From NCBI GenBank assembly GCA_020025475.1, contig JAHHSA010000055.1:1-11147 (forward strand): a stretch of 11,147 nucleotides of DNA, given 5' to 3'. The notes under the pieces were generated by a model. That model did not search any database, was not told the origin of the DNA, and saw only the letters and a list, made by a program, of their open reading frames with translations. A program made the position numbers and the translations under genes. This DNA is from Oscillibacter sp. Lineage in GTDB: Bacteria > Bacillota > Clostridia > Oscillospirales > Oscillospiraceae. This document shows positions 1-6,627 of this stretch, piece after piece (position 1 is the first letter of the stretch; every line of letters begins with the position of its first letter).

Positions 1-20
1 TTCTTCGAAGCCTCTTTTTT
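1..20 (+). terminator. 3' half of an intrinsic terminator (upstream gene outside window)
   Basis: GAAGCCTC at 7-14 is followed directly by six T. Bases 1-3 (TTC) could be the inner end of a matching 5' arm that would lie before the window, with a TTC loop. This fits the right half of a rho-independent terminator of an upstream plus-strand gene. The left arm cannot be seen, so this is a tentative call. Confidence 0.35.
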
Positions 21-67
21 GTCAGAGAACCCCAAAGAACATTTCGTGAAAATCATGAAAATATCAA

Positions 68-96
68 TTGCTTTTTGTGCTTTTTTGCGTTATTCT
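68..96 (+). promoter_or_regulatory. Putative sigma-A promoter of the MATE gene
   Basis: TTGCTT at 68-73, a 17-base spacer and TATTCT at 91-96 fit a housekeeping -35/-10 pair. Transcription would start near 103, leaving a leader of about 44 bases before the ATG at 147. The preceding T-rich stretch makes chance matches easier, so confidence is moderate. Confidence 0.45.
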
Positions 97-146
97 GAGG
101 AAACGGATTTTTGAAGAAAACGACATGTGTGGAACGGAGGGGACTC

Positions 147-1523
147 ATGGAGCAGAGAGAGAATCGGTATGACCTGACAACAGGTGCCATTTGGAAAAAA
201 CTGCTGATGTTTTTTGTGCCAATTGCAGTGGGGACACTGTTTCAACAGCTGTATAACACCGTGGATGCCATGGTGGTCAGCAAATATGTGGGCAAGGAGG
301 CTCTGGCTGCGGTGGGAGGCAGCTCGGCCCAGATTATTGCCCTGACAGTGGGCTTTTTTGTGGCGCTTACAGGTGGTGCCAGTGCTGTGATCGCACAGTT
401 TGTGGGAGCCAGGCGGGAAAAAGAGACCTCGCAGTCCATCCACGCTTCGCTGGGATTTTCGGTGCTGGCGGCCATTGTCATGACGGTGTTGGGGCTTACT
501 CTAACGCCGCAGATTCTCCGTTGGATGCAAACACCGGCAGATACTCTGGACCAGTCTGTTCTGTATCTGCGGATCTACTTTGGCGGCACCTTCTTTGTGC
601 TGCTGTTCAACATGGGCTCCAGCATTCTCCGGGCCGTGGGAGATTCCAAGCGGCCTTTGTATTATTTAATGATATGCTGCTTCTGCAACATCGCCCTGGA
701 TTTGCTCTTTGTCATTGGATTGGACATGGGGATTGCCGGTGTGGCCTGGGCCACGGTACTCTCGCAGGCACTGAGTACAGTGCTGGTGCTCTTACGGCTG
801 TGCCGGACTGACGAGATCTACAAGGTAACCATCTCCAAAATCAGAATTTACGGTATGGTGACCCGGAAAATGCTGAAAGTGGGCATCCCTGCCGGTTTGC
901 AGGCCAGTATGTACAACATTTCAAACCTGATTATTCAGGTGGCGGTCAATACCCTCAGTACGTCCGTAGTGGCAGGCTGGACCATGGCCAGCAAGATCGA
1001 CGGCATCTACTCCGCCCTGGGCACGGCCCTGGGAATGGCGGTGATGGGCTTTGTGGGGCAGAACTACGGTGCCGGTAAGACTGAGCGCATCCGCAAGACC
1101 TTCAAGGTCAGCATGGCTATTTTCCTCTGTGTCACTATGGTGATGGAGATTTGCGTCCTCTATGTGGGCCGCTACTGCGTCCACTATTTCATCGACGACC
1201 CGGACGTCATTGCCTACACCTGGGAGATTCTGCTCTACTTTGTGCCTTTCTACGTGGTATGGACCTTTATTGAAGTGATTTCCGGTCTGCTGCGCGGCAT
1301 CGGAGACGCGGTGGTGCCGGTAGTCATCACCGGCATCTGCATCTGTGGACTGCGTCTGGCGTGGTGCGCTACGGTGTTCCGGTGGTTTCCCTCTATTGCG
1401 GGCATCACCTCCTGCTACCCTGTGTCCTGGATTCTCACGGCTGCGGCCTTGACCATCTACTACAAGCGCGGCAACTGGCTGCGGGCTCCCGACGGGAGCT
1501 TGTACTCCGTAGGGGCCGAGTAA
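147..1523 (+). CDS. MATE family multidrug/cation efflux transporter
   Basis: A 458-residue polytopic membrane protein of the MATE (multidrug and toxic compound extrusion) family, NorM/DinF-like branch. Such proteins export cationic drugs or metabolites in exchange for Na+ or H+; the substrate here cannot be told. The N-terminus has the family hallmark: a short basic start, then a helix with PIAVGTLFQQLYNTVDAMVV, followed by a GxxALAAVG segment and a GGASAVIAQFVGA segment. Around 12 hydrophobic segments are visible, and the length is typical (about 440-470). The ATG at 147 is preferred over a TTG 36 bases upstream because GGAGGGG at 136-142 sits just before it and because MATE proteins in this group start close to the 'TTGAIWKKLL' region. 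It stands alone: the next gene has its own promoter and there is no regulator next to it. Confidence 0.93.
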   Translation: MEQRENRYDLTTGAIWKKLLMFFVPIAVGTLFQQLYNTVDAMVVSKYVGKEALAAVGGSSAQIIALTVGFFVALTGGASAVIAQFVGARREKETSQSIHASLGFSVLAAIVMTVLGLTLTPQILRWMQTPADTLDQSVLYLRIYFGGTFFVLLFNMGSSILRAVGDSKRPLYYLMICCFCNIALDLLFVIGLDMGIAGVAWATVLSQALSTVLVLLRLCRTDEIYKVTISKIRIYGMVTRKMLKVGIPAGLQASMYNISNLIIQVAVNTLSTSVVAGWTMASKIDGIYSALGTALGMAVMGFVGQNYGAGKTERIRKTFKVSMAIFLCVTMVMEICVLYVGRYCVHYFIDDPDVIAYTWEILLYFVPFYVVWTFIEVISGLLRGIGDAVVPVVITGICICGLRLAWCATVFRWFPSIAGITSCYPVSWILTAAALTIYYKRGNWLRAPDGSLYSVGAE

Positions 1524-1602
1524 TCAACAACATGACGGAGCTTCCGCACCTGTTAGGCGCGGAGGGTCCACCTTATTTGCCCCACTCAGAGACAGCGCAA
1601 TC

Positions 1603-1631
1603 TTTACATTATGAGAAATTTTCGATATCAT
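1603..1631 (+). promoter_or_regulatory. Putative sigma-A promoter of the TIGR00300-family gene
   Basis: TTTACA at 1603-1608 and TATCAT at 1626-1631 are separated by exactly 17 bases. It lies in the 143-base gap after the MATE gene and 36 bases before the next start codon, so the downstream gene is probably an independent transcription unit. Confidence 0.55.
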
Positions 1632-1666
1632 AACAGACAGAATACAAACTGAACGGAGGAATCATC

Positions 1667-2752
1667 ATGGCATTTCATCTGCCTGTTTATAAGGCCCCGG
1701 ATTTTGCAGCCCTGCATCTCAACGAGGCACCCGATGTGGTATTTTGCCCTGCCGAGCAGGACGGCGTCATGCCGGAGGGCTATCACGCTACCACCATGTT
1801 TCCGGAGTATTTCCGCGTCAACGGCACTTGGCTGCTGGCGGAGGAGAGCCGCATGGACTGTGTGGCCGTTCTGCGGGACGGGAGAATTGCTGTGGTGGAG
1901 TTTCGCAACGTGAAGGCCGGAGAGATGGTGGCCCTGGGCCGCACGGAGGACGGCTCCGACGGCATCTACGTCCATACCACTGGCTTCGGCGGCGGTGAGA
2001 GCGGCCAGGAATCCTTTTCCTTCCGTCAGGGGCGCAGTCGGGAGACGGCGTACTCCATCGACTACGATGATATCTATGAGCTGCTGCGCTACGAGCGGGA
2101 TCACGGCAAAATCCTGTGGGTGATGGGCCCCGCCTGTGCCTTTGACGCCGACGCCCGGAACGCCTTTGCCGCCCTGGTGAGGGCGGGCTTCGTGGATGGT
2201 GTTATGGCGGGTAACGCCCTGGCCACACATGACCTGGAGGCCGGCTATCTGGGCACCGCCCTGGGCCAGGATGTCTACACACAGCGCTCTGTGCCCAATG
2301 GGCACTACCACCACATCGACACCATCAACGCAGTCCGCCGCTGCGGCTCCATTGAGAAGTTTGTGTCCACCGGCAAGGTGAAGGACGGCATCATGCTGGA
2401 GTGCGTGAAAAAGAAGGTTCCCTATGTGCTGGTTGGCTCCGTTCGGGACGACGGCCCACTGCCGGAGGTCTACGCCAGTGTCTACGAGGGCCAGGACGCC
2501 ATGCGAAACCTGATTCGTGAGGCCACCACCGTGGTCTGCATGGCCACTACCCTGCATACCATTGCCACAGGCAACATGACCCCGTGCTACCGGGTGGTGG
2601 ACGGTGTGGTGCGGCCGCTGTATTTTTACTCGGTGGACGTCTCAGAATTTGCCGTCAACAAACTCCGGGACCGGGGCAGCCTCTCGGTGAAAACCATGGT
2701 CACCAACGTCCAGGACTTTATTGTTCACATTGCCCGCAACCTCTGCGGGTAA
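1667..2752 (+). CDS. TIGR00300-family protein (archaeal-type ornithine cyclodeaminase / ArgZ C-terminal-like)
   Basis: A 361-residue soluble protein. Remembered family motifs of TIGR00300 (archaeal ornithine cyclodeaminase, the C-terminal part of cyanobacterial ArgZ/AgrE, LOR/SDH-like) occur in order: MDCVAV..FRNVKAGEMVALG at about 63-91, AGNALATHDLE..GTALG at 181-200, HHIDTINAVRRCGSI at 215-229, GIMLECV at 241-247, VPYVLVGSVRDDGPLPEVY at 251-269, TTLHTIATGNMTP at 294-306 and NKLRDRGS..TMVTNVQDF at 331-351. Characterised relatives convert ornithine to proline, or bind NAD(P)/FAD in the same fold; activity here is not established. It lacks the N-terminal arginine dihydrolase domain of ArgZ. 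The start is supported by GGAGG at 1655-1659, seven bases before the ATG. It is transcribed alone, with no arginine or proline gene nearby in the window. Confidence 0.8.
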   Translation: MAFHLPVYKAPDFAALHLNEAPDVVFCPAEQDGVMPEGYHATTMFPEYFRVNGTWLLAEESRMDCVAVLRDGRIAVVEFRNVKAGEMVALGRTEDGSDGIYVHTTGFGGGESGQESFSFRQGRSRETAYSIDYDDIYELLRYERDHGKILWVMGPACAFDADARNAFAALVRAGFVDGVMAGNALATHDLEAGYLGTALGQDVYTQRSVPNGHYHHIDTINAVRRCGSIEKFVSTGKVKDGIMLECVKKKVPYVLVGSVRDDGPLPEVYASVYEGQDAMRNLIREATTVVCMATTLHTIATGNMTPCYRVVDGVVRPLYFYSVDVSEFAVNKLRDRGSLSVKTMVTNVQDFIVHIARNLCG

Positions 2753-2768
2753 CTGCAAAGAATCACAG

Positions 2769-2799
2769 TATCCCCGGAAGGCGATGCCTTCCGGGGATA
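2769..2799. terminator. Strong hairpin between convergent genes
   Basis: A perfect 14-bp inverted repeat (arms 2769-2782 and 2786-2799, loop GAT) lies between the end of the TIGR00300-family gene and the end of degV. Neither side has a proper T-run, so it may be a factor-assisted or imperfect terminator serving both directions, or an mRNA 3'-end stabiliser. Confidence 0.6.
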
Positions 2800-2815
2800 T
2801 TGCTTGCACACTATA

Positions 2816-3664
2816 TTAGCCTTTTTTACCAAAAAAGGCTACAACTACAGCGCCGGGACCGGCGTGGGTACCGATGGCACTGCCCACGCTGGTGATAGGA
2901 AGAGACTTGGTATGACCCTCCCAGAGGACTGCGCTGTCCTGAATGTACTTTTGCAGGAGTTGGTCGCTCAGACCGGTGTAGCCCAGGTGGAAGGGGCGGT
3001 CAAAATCCACACCACCGCATTTGCTGATCTCCTGCATCAGCAGATTGTTGCCCATTTTAGAGCCCCGGGCCTTGCCAATCACCTGGACCTCGCCGCCCCG
3101 GATAGCTACCACCGGCTTCATGGACAGCAGAGTGCCGGAAAAGGCAGTGGCTTTGGAGATGCGTCCGCCTTTTTTCAGATACTCCAGGGTATCCAGCAGG
3201 GCCACCAGGTGAATGTGGCGTTTTTCCTCATTCAGCTTTTCTACAATGGTGGGGCAATCCATGCCCGCGTCCAGGAGGGAGAGCGCGTAGTCCACCAAAG
3301 TTTCCTCACCGATGGTGACGTTCAGGCTGTCCACTACAAAGATGGTGTCCTCGTAGCCGTCAGCAGCGATGCAGGCACTCTGATAGGTGCCGGAGAGCTT
3401 GGAAGACATGGTGATGACGATAGCCTGATCGCCGGCGGACCGGACGGCCTCGTAAGCCTCCTGGAACTTGGCGGGTGAGATCTGGCTGGTGGTGGGCAGC
3501 TGGTCGGCCTCGACAAGCTTTTCGTAAAACTCCCGGTGGGAGAGGGTGACGCCGTCCAGATACTCGGTATCCCCGAAGAGGACTCCCAGGGGCAGGAACG
3601 TGACGTCAGGGCGGGTTCCGTAAATTTTTTCGGATGCGGAGTCTGTGATGATGCGAATACTCAT
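2816..3664 (-). CDS. DegV family (FakB-like) fatty-acid-binding protein
   Basis: A 282-residue cytoplasmic protein of the DegV/FakB family. FakB proteins bind free fatty acids and present them to the kinase FakA for phosphorylation; FakA is not in this window. Visible family motifs are IITDSASE at 5-12, PTTSQISPAKF at 57-67, SSKLSGTYQSA at 87-97, VDSLNVTIGE at 111-120, LEYLKKGGRIS at 160-170 and a C-terminal GSAIGTHAGPGAV at 261-273. Length is typical. AGGAGG at 3675-3680, ten bases before the ATG, lies against the stop codon of the upstream marR gene, and the intergenic gap is only 18 bases, so the two are almost certainly cotranscribed. The last codons and the stop form an AGCC(T)6/(A)6GGCT inverted repeat at 2818-2840, which may add to transcription ending. 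Fatty-acid role is from family knowledge. Confidence 0.92.
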   Translation of the reverse strand: MSIRIITDSASEKIYGTRPDVTFLPLGVLFGDTEYLDGVTLSHREFYEKLVEADQLPTTSQISPAKFQEAYEAVRSAGDQAIVITMSSKLSGTYQSACIAADGYEDTIFVVDSLNVTIGEETLVDYALSLLDAGMDCPTIVEKLNEEKRHIHLVALLDTLEYLKKGGRISKATAFSGTLLSMKPVVAIRGGEVQVIGKARGSKMGNNLLMQEISKCGGVDFDRPFHLGYTGLSDQLLQKYIQDSAVLWEGHTKSLPITSVGSAIGTHAGPGAVVVAFFGKKG

Positions 3665-3682
3665 TCAGTGAATACCTCCTGA

Positions 3683-4150
3683 TTATGGTGTGGGTTCGTC
3701 GGAAAATATCTGGGAGGGGCCGTTGGCCATGGCCTCAAAATTGGCGGTGAGCTGGCCCAGCACCCGGTAAAATGTGTTCAGTTCCTGGGGGTCGATGCCC
3801 TCGTCTGCCTGGCTCTGGATGGAACGGATGATGGCGGTAATCTGGGCAGTCCGAACCCGGCCTTCCTCCGTCAGGGAGTAGCGGGCGTGGTACTTGCCGG
3901 GATCGCCCTCCTTTTGCACCATCCCCTCTTTTACCAGGCTCCTGAGGGTCCGGGACACCAGGGCGGGGTCCAGATCGCAGTGTTCCGCCACCTGGGAAAA
4001 GGTGAGGGTGTCCTGGGTGGAGAGCTGGTAGAGGCACAGGGTATCCACCGCCTTCAGACCAAAGCGGCCCATGCCGTCGGTTTTCAGTTTTTGAATCAGG
4101 CGATACAGTCTGGAAATCCGCATGGTGAAGATGGGAAAGCGTTCGTTCAT
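3683..4150 (-). CDS. MarR family transcriptional regulator
   Basis: A 155-residue MarR-type winged-helix DNA-binding protein, expected to act as a dimer. The helix-turn-helix spans about residues 50-75 (LTFSQVAEHCDLDPALVSRTLRSLVKEG) and the wing about 78-95 (KEGDPGKYHARYSLTEEG). Flanking helices at 10-30 and 100-140 form the dimer interface. It starts at the ATG at 4150 with AGGAGG at 4161-4166. It is the first gene of a two-gene operon with degV. A palindrome over its own -35 box suggests autorepression, so degV would follow the same signal. The ligand is unknown. A fatty-acid-responsive role like that of FabT is conceivable given the partner, but nothing in the protein proves it. Confidence 0.88.
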   Translation of the reverse strand: MNERFPIFTMRISRLYRLIQKLKTDGMGRFGLKAVDTLCLYQLSTQDTLTFSQVAEHCDLDPALVSRTLRSLVKEGMVQKEGDPGKYHARYSLTEEGRVRTAQITAIIRSIQSQADEGIDPQELNTFYRVLGQLTANFEAMANGPSQIFSDEPTP

Positions 4151-4185
4151 GGTATCGGAACCTCCTGCTCTGGAAATCTTGGCTC

Positions 4186-4214
4186 AATATATCACTAAAT
4201 TGTTGACTTGTCAA
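4186..4214 (-). promoter_or_regulatory. Sigma-A promoter of the marR-degV operon
   Basis: On the minus strand TTGACA (4209-4214), a 17-base spacer and TATATT (4186-4191) make a near-consensus promoter. The start point would be near 4179, about 28 bases before the marR ATG, leaving room only for the ribosome binding site. Confidence 0.75.
4203..4214. promoter_or_regulatory. Candidate MarR operator (palindrome over the -35 box)
   Basis: TTGACTTGTCAA is a 5-bp inverted repeat with a 2-base centre. It contains the -35 hexamer of the marR promoter. MarR proteins usually repress by binding short palindromes that overlap their own promoter, so this is the most likely autoregulatory site. The assignment is positional inference. 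Confidence 0.5.
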
Positions 4215-4487
4215 TAAAAAGCGGAGCAGAAACGAAATGTGGCTATACACCTGGGAGAGCCGGGCACCCAGGGCTATCCTGTGACTACGGTGGGAAAGCA
4301 CGAATTTCCCTACCGCCAGCAGAGGGCGGAGGAAATGCTGACAGCGGCGTACAGCAGCTGGGGACGGCATCAACGCTATGCGTGCAGTCTCCGACGGGGA
4401 GACGCACCACAGCCACGAACGTTGACGTCCTGTCCCATGAGAGCCGGATGGACTGTACCGGGTGGAGGCAGAGAAGAAGGAAAACAA
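4215..4487. other. GC-rich intergenic stretch with strong hairpins, no recognisable gene
   Basis: This stretch lies between the marR promoter and the mazG terminator, so it is in neither mRNA as annotated. Short open frames exist on both strands but none has a convincing ribosome binding site or a recognisable protein. It can fold locally: cctggg/cccagg arms at 4250-4255 and 4267-4272; a 10-bp stem at 4288-4297 with 4305-4315 (one bulged T at 4311); and a 10-bp stem at 4382-4392 with 4398-4407 (one bulged A at 4386). No riboswitch, RNase P, SRP or tmRNA signature was recognised. It may be a small structured RNA, a decayed gene or element remnant, or ordinary spacer. Confidence 0.35.
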
Positions 4488-4520
4488 AAACAGGCCAGAA
4501 CCAATCGGTTAGGCCTGTTT
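4488..4520 (-). terminator. Intrinsic terminator of the rsmH-mazG operon
   Basis: Arms AAACAGGCC (4488-4496) and GGCCTGTTT (4512-4520) pair, and an inner AACC/GGTT (4499-4502 with 4507-4510) extends the stem to a tight AATC loop. On the minus strand it is followed by a T-rich tract (TGTTTTTGTTTTCC). It starts ten bases after the mazG stop codon. Confidence 0.85.
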
Positions 4521-4530
4521 CGTGATGCTT

Positions 4531-4896
4531 TCAGGTGTCTTTGGCGCTGCGGGCGGCGTCTTTCAGCTTCGTATATTTGGCAGAGCTGCCGTAGGCAAGC
4601 TCCACTGGGTATTTCAGCTCGTTTTTTGTAATCTTTTCGTTGAGAATCTGGTCCAGGTCCAGCCCGTAGACGTCTGCCAGAGAGATACAGTAGCTCAGCA
4701 CATCCGCCAGCTCCTCCCGGACCTGGGGCAGTTTGTCCCGGCATTCCAGATCCGTGCCGCTCCACTGGTACAGCTCCAACAGCTCCGCAGCCTCCAGATT
4801 CAGAGAGACAGCCAGGTCCTTGGGATTGTGGAACTGCCGCCAGTTCCGCTCGTCCCGAAAGCGAATGACCCGCTCAATGGTCTTGTCAGAAATCAT
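4531..4896 (-). CDS. MazG-like nucleotide pyrophosphohydrolase (dCTPase/DCTPP1-like)
   Basis: A 121-residue all-alpha NTP pyrophosphohydrolase of the MazG-like/RS21-C6 group, expected to hydrolyse dCTP-type nucleotides to the monophosphate and pyrophosphate with Mg2+ (nucleotide-pool cleaning). The metal motif is complete: E35xxE38 in NLEAAELLELYQW and E62xxD65 in REELADVLSY. The preceding NWRQFHNPKDLAVSL segment (18-32) matches the WxQFHxPxxL lead-in seen in DCTPP1-type enzymes. The exact substrate is inferred. The start is supported by AGGAGG at 4902-4907, five bases before the ATG. It follows rsmH with a gap of 12 bases, so the genes share a transcript that ends at the hairpin just downstream. 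Confidence 0.88.
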   Translation of the reverse strand: MISDKTIERVIRFRDERNWRQFHNPKDLAVSLNLEAAELLELYQWSGTDLECRDKLPQVREELADVLSYCISLADVYGLDLDQILNEKITKNELKYPVELAYGSSAKYTKLKDAARSAKDT

Positions 4897-4908
4897 GATG
4901 CCCTCCTG

Positions 4909-5946
4909 TCACGCCTTGATGGCCCAGCGCAGCTTTGTGGACTTGGCCCGGGGATTTTCAAAGCACTCCTGAGCGGAGGGGCGGATGACCTCGTCGTTGA
5001 TCTCGCTGTAGACCCCCTCCTTGTAATACTGTTTGAAAGCTTTCTTCACCAGCCGGTCCTCGCCGGAATGGAAGGTTAGAATAGCAGCTCTGCCGCCGGA
5101 GTTCAGCACGGTGGGCAGTTTCTCCAGAAAACTGTAGAGCACCTCAAACTCGCTGTTCACATCGATGCGCAGTGCCTGGAAGGTCCGCTGACAGGACTTC
5201 TTCACGGCCTCTTTCCGCTCCTTCTGGGGCAGGAAGCCCAGGGCATCCTCCACAATGGCAGCCAGCTGCTTGGTGGTGTCGATGGAGATGCCCTTCTCCT
5301 GGGTACGGATGATGGCACGGGCAATGCGGTCGGCGTAGGGTTCGTCCGAGTTCTCCACCAGCATGGCGATCAGCTCCTCTTCGTCCAGCTCCCGCAGCCG
5401 CTCTGCGGCGGAGACACCGGCGGTAGGGTCCAGACGCAGGTCCAGGGGGCCGTCGAATTTAAAGGTGAACCCCCTCTCCGGATTATCGATCTGCATGGAG
5501 GAGACACCCAGGTCTGCCAGCACGAAGTCAAATTTCGTATCCGGTGCAACTTGGTCCAGGTTTGCGAAGTTCATGCGGCGGATGGTAAGAATCTCTGGCC
5601 CATACCCTGCGTCTGCCAGCCGTTTTTTCGTTTTTTCAGACTCAATGGGGTCCACGTCCGTAGCATACAAATGGCCCTGGCCCTGTAATTTTTCCAGCAT
5701 TTTGGCGGTGTGACCGCCATAACCCAGCGTGGCGTCCAGGCCGATCTGTCCAGGCTGAATGTTCAGAAAATCCAGAATTTCACGGACCATGATGGACCGG
5801 TGCATACCTGCGGGGGTCTTGCCGCTCTTGATGATCTTATCCACATCAGAGCTGTACTTTTCGGGGTTCAGCTCCTTATATTTCTCCTCAAATGTCCGGG
5901 GATGGGTGCCCTTGTAGCGGACACGCCGCTTGTGCTCCTGTTCCAT
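4909..5946 (-). CDS. rsmH: RsmH-family 16S rRNA m4C1402 methyltransferase (orphan paralog)
   Basis: A 345-residue SAM-dependent methyltransferase of the RsmH/MraW family; RsmH methylates N4 of C1402 in 16S rRNA at the ribosomal P site. Motif I is DATLGYGGHT (71-80), followed by ADLGVSSMQID (144-154), NPERGFTFKFDGPLDLRLDP (155-174), RTFQALRIDVN (254-264), TFHSGEDRLVK (291-301) and NPRAKSTKLRWA (331-342). Differences from canonical RsmH are a charged N-terminal extension of about 45 residues, MHRSIMVREIL where HxPVLLxE is usual, and FHSGEDR instead of FHSLEDR. It is not in a dcw/mra cell-division cluster but paired with mazG. The ATG at 5946 is preferred over a TTG at 5982 because AAGGAG (5956-5961) precedes it by nine bases. 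Whether it is the only RsmH or a second copy cannot be told from this window. Confidence 0.85.
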   Translation of the reverse strand: MEQEHKRRVRYKGTHPRTFEEKYKELNPEKYSSDVDKIIKSGKTPAGMHRSIMVREILDFLNIQPGQIGLDATLGYGGHTAKMLEKLQGQGHLYATDVDPIESEKTKKRLADAGYGPEILTIRRMNFANLDQVAPDTKFDFVLADLGVSSMQIDNPERGFTFKFDGPLDLRLDPTAGVSAAERLRELDEEELIAMLVENSDEPYADRIARAIIRTQEKGISIDTTKQLAAIVEDALGFLPQKERKEAVKKSCQRTFQALRIDVNSEFEVLYSFLEKLPTVLNSGGRAAILTFHSGEDRLVKKAFKQYYKEGVYSEINDEVIRPSAQECFENPRAKSTKLRWAIKA

Positions 5947-6104
5947 GTTGATCAGCTCCTTGCCTGGCTTTTGTAGTAACAATTCATCTTATCATAGCCC
6001 GGTAAAAAAGAAAAGAGCGGCCTGACGCGGGAGATTCAAAAAATAAAGGTGATTTGAGGCTTTGTTTTTGTGTAGCTTGAAAATCTCATCTGCGGGTGAT
6101 GCTG

Positions 6105-6148
6105 CAAAAAACAGAGAGGCCTCCCACAAGCTGGGAGATCTCTCTGTT
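6105..6148 (-). terminator. Intrinsic terminator of the small membrane-protein gene
   Basis: A long hairpin has outer arms AACAGAGAG (6110-6118) and CTCTCTGTT (6140-6148), inner arms CTCCCA (6121-6126) and TGGGAG (6132-6137), and a CAAGC loop. On the minus strand a run of six T follows (6106-6111), partly within the stem base. On the plus strand no T-run follows. It lies 37 bases after the stop of the minus-strand gene. Confidence 0.85.
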
Positions 6149-6184
6149 AGATAGATAAATAGGAATCAGGCAAACTGATTCGTT

Positions 6185-6550
6185 TTATTTGGATAAACCA
6201 CTTTTATGTAGATATATCCACAAATCAATCAAAATGAACGGAGCACTAACAAGCATCATTGGTATTCCTTGTTTCGATATCGGTGTCAGAGAAATGATTA
6301 CCCAGGATACACCCAAACCAAGACTGCTAAATGCCATAATACATTGATGTTTCCAAACATATTTCTGGGCGTAATATGGGTTCGTTTTAAAAATTACAGT
6401 ACATCCCATCCATATCCACATAAGTCCAAACAGAAAAATAGAGGGATTCTGTACAGGAACAATCTTATTCACAGACAAGTACATACCTGAGAGTAGAATG
6501 ACGGAATACCCAATCCAATATATCATTCGTTTTGCCTTCATTTCAATCAT
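6185..6550 (-). CDS. Small four-helix integral membrane protein, function unknown
   Basis: A 121-residue hydrophobic protein not recognised as any named family. Four membrane segments are visible: MIYWIGYSVILLSGMYLSV, IFLFGLMWIWMGCTVIF, CIMAFSSLGLGVSWVII and MLVSAPFILIDLWIYL. A short basic N-terminus suggests an N-inside topology. AGGGAG at 6555-6560 lies four bases before the ATG at 6550, which is close. A GTG at 6553 or an ATG at 6541 are other possible starts. Base composition is about 36% GC by hand count, clearly lower than the GC-rich genes on both sides, which suggests recent acquisition. It appears to be a single-gene unit with its own promoter and terminator. A 19-base palindrome lies in the leader. 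Confidence 0.72.
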   Translation of the reverse strand: MIEMKAKRMIYWIGYSVILLSGMYLSVNKIVPVQNPSIFLFGLMWIWMGCTVIFKTNPYYAQKYVWKHQCIMAFSSLGLGVSWVIISLTPISKQGIPMMLVSAPFILIDLWIYLHKSGLSK

Positions 6551-6588
6551 CACGCTCCCTTACAATATGTATCTGCAAATACTCTAAC

Positions 6589-6607
6589 GAGCCTAACTGT
6601 TAGACTC
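6589..6607. promoter_or_regulatory. Palindrome in the leader of the small membrane-protein gene (candidate operator)
   Basis: GAGCCTAAC-T-GTTAGACTC is a 9-bp inverted repeat with one mismatch. It starts about 14 bases downstream of the start point predicted from the promoter at 6628-6656, a usual place for a repressor site. A further CTAAC copy lies just beside it at 6584-6588. It could also form an RNA hairpin. No cognate regulator is visible nearby. Confidence 0.4.
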
Positions 6608-6627
6608 ATTTTGATCTAGCTAAGAGA

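Noticed and set aside
111..146. Upstream TTG start that would lengthen the MATE protein by 12 residues
   Set aside because: The GGAGG ribosome site serves the ATG at 147, and the extra residues do not look like a MATE N-terminus.
1628..2557. Long open frame on the minus strand opposite the TIGR00300-family gene
   Set aside because: The translation is His/Gly/Val-rich without known motifs, and the opposite strand carries clear family motifs, a promoter and a ribosome site.
3735..4487. 250-codon minus-strand open frame running through marR and the intergenic stretch
   Set aside because: It is out of frame with the clear MarR protein, lacks a ribosome site and gives a Ser/Arg/Pro-rich low-complexity translation.
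4239..4631. Plus-strand frame starting near MAIHLGEPGTQGYPV
   Set aside because: It runs into the mazG terminator and gene on the other strand, has no ribosome site, and no known protein was recognised. A group II intron or reverse-transcriptase remnant was considered, but no domain V sequence could be matched.
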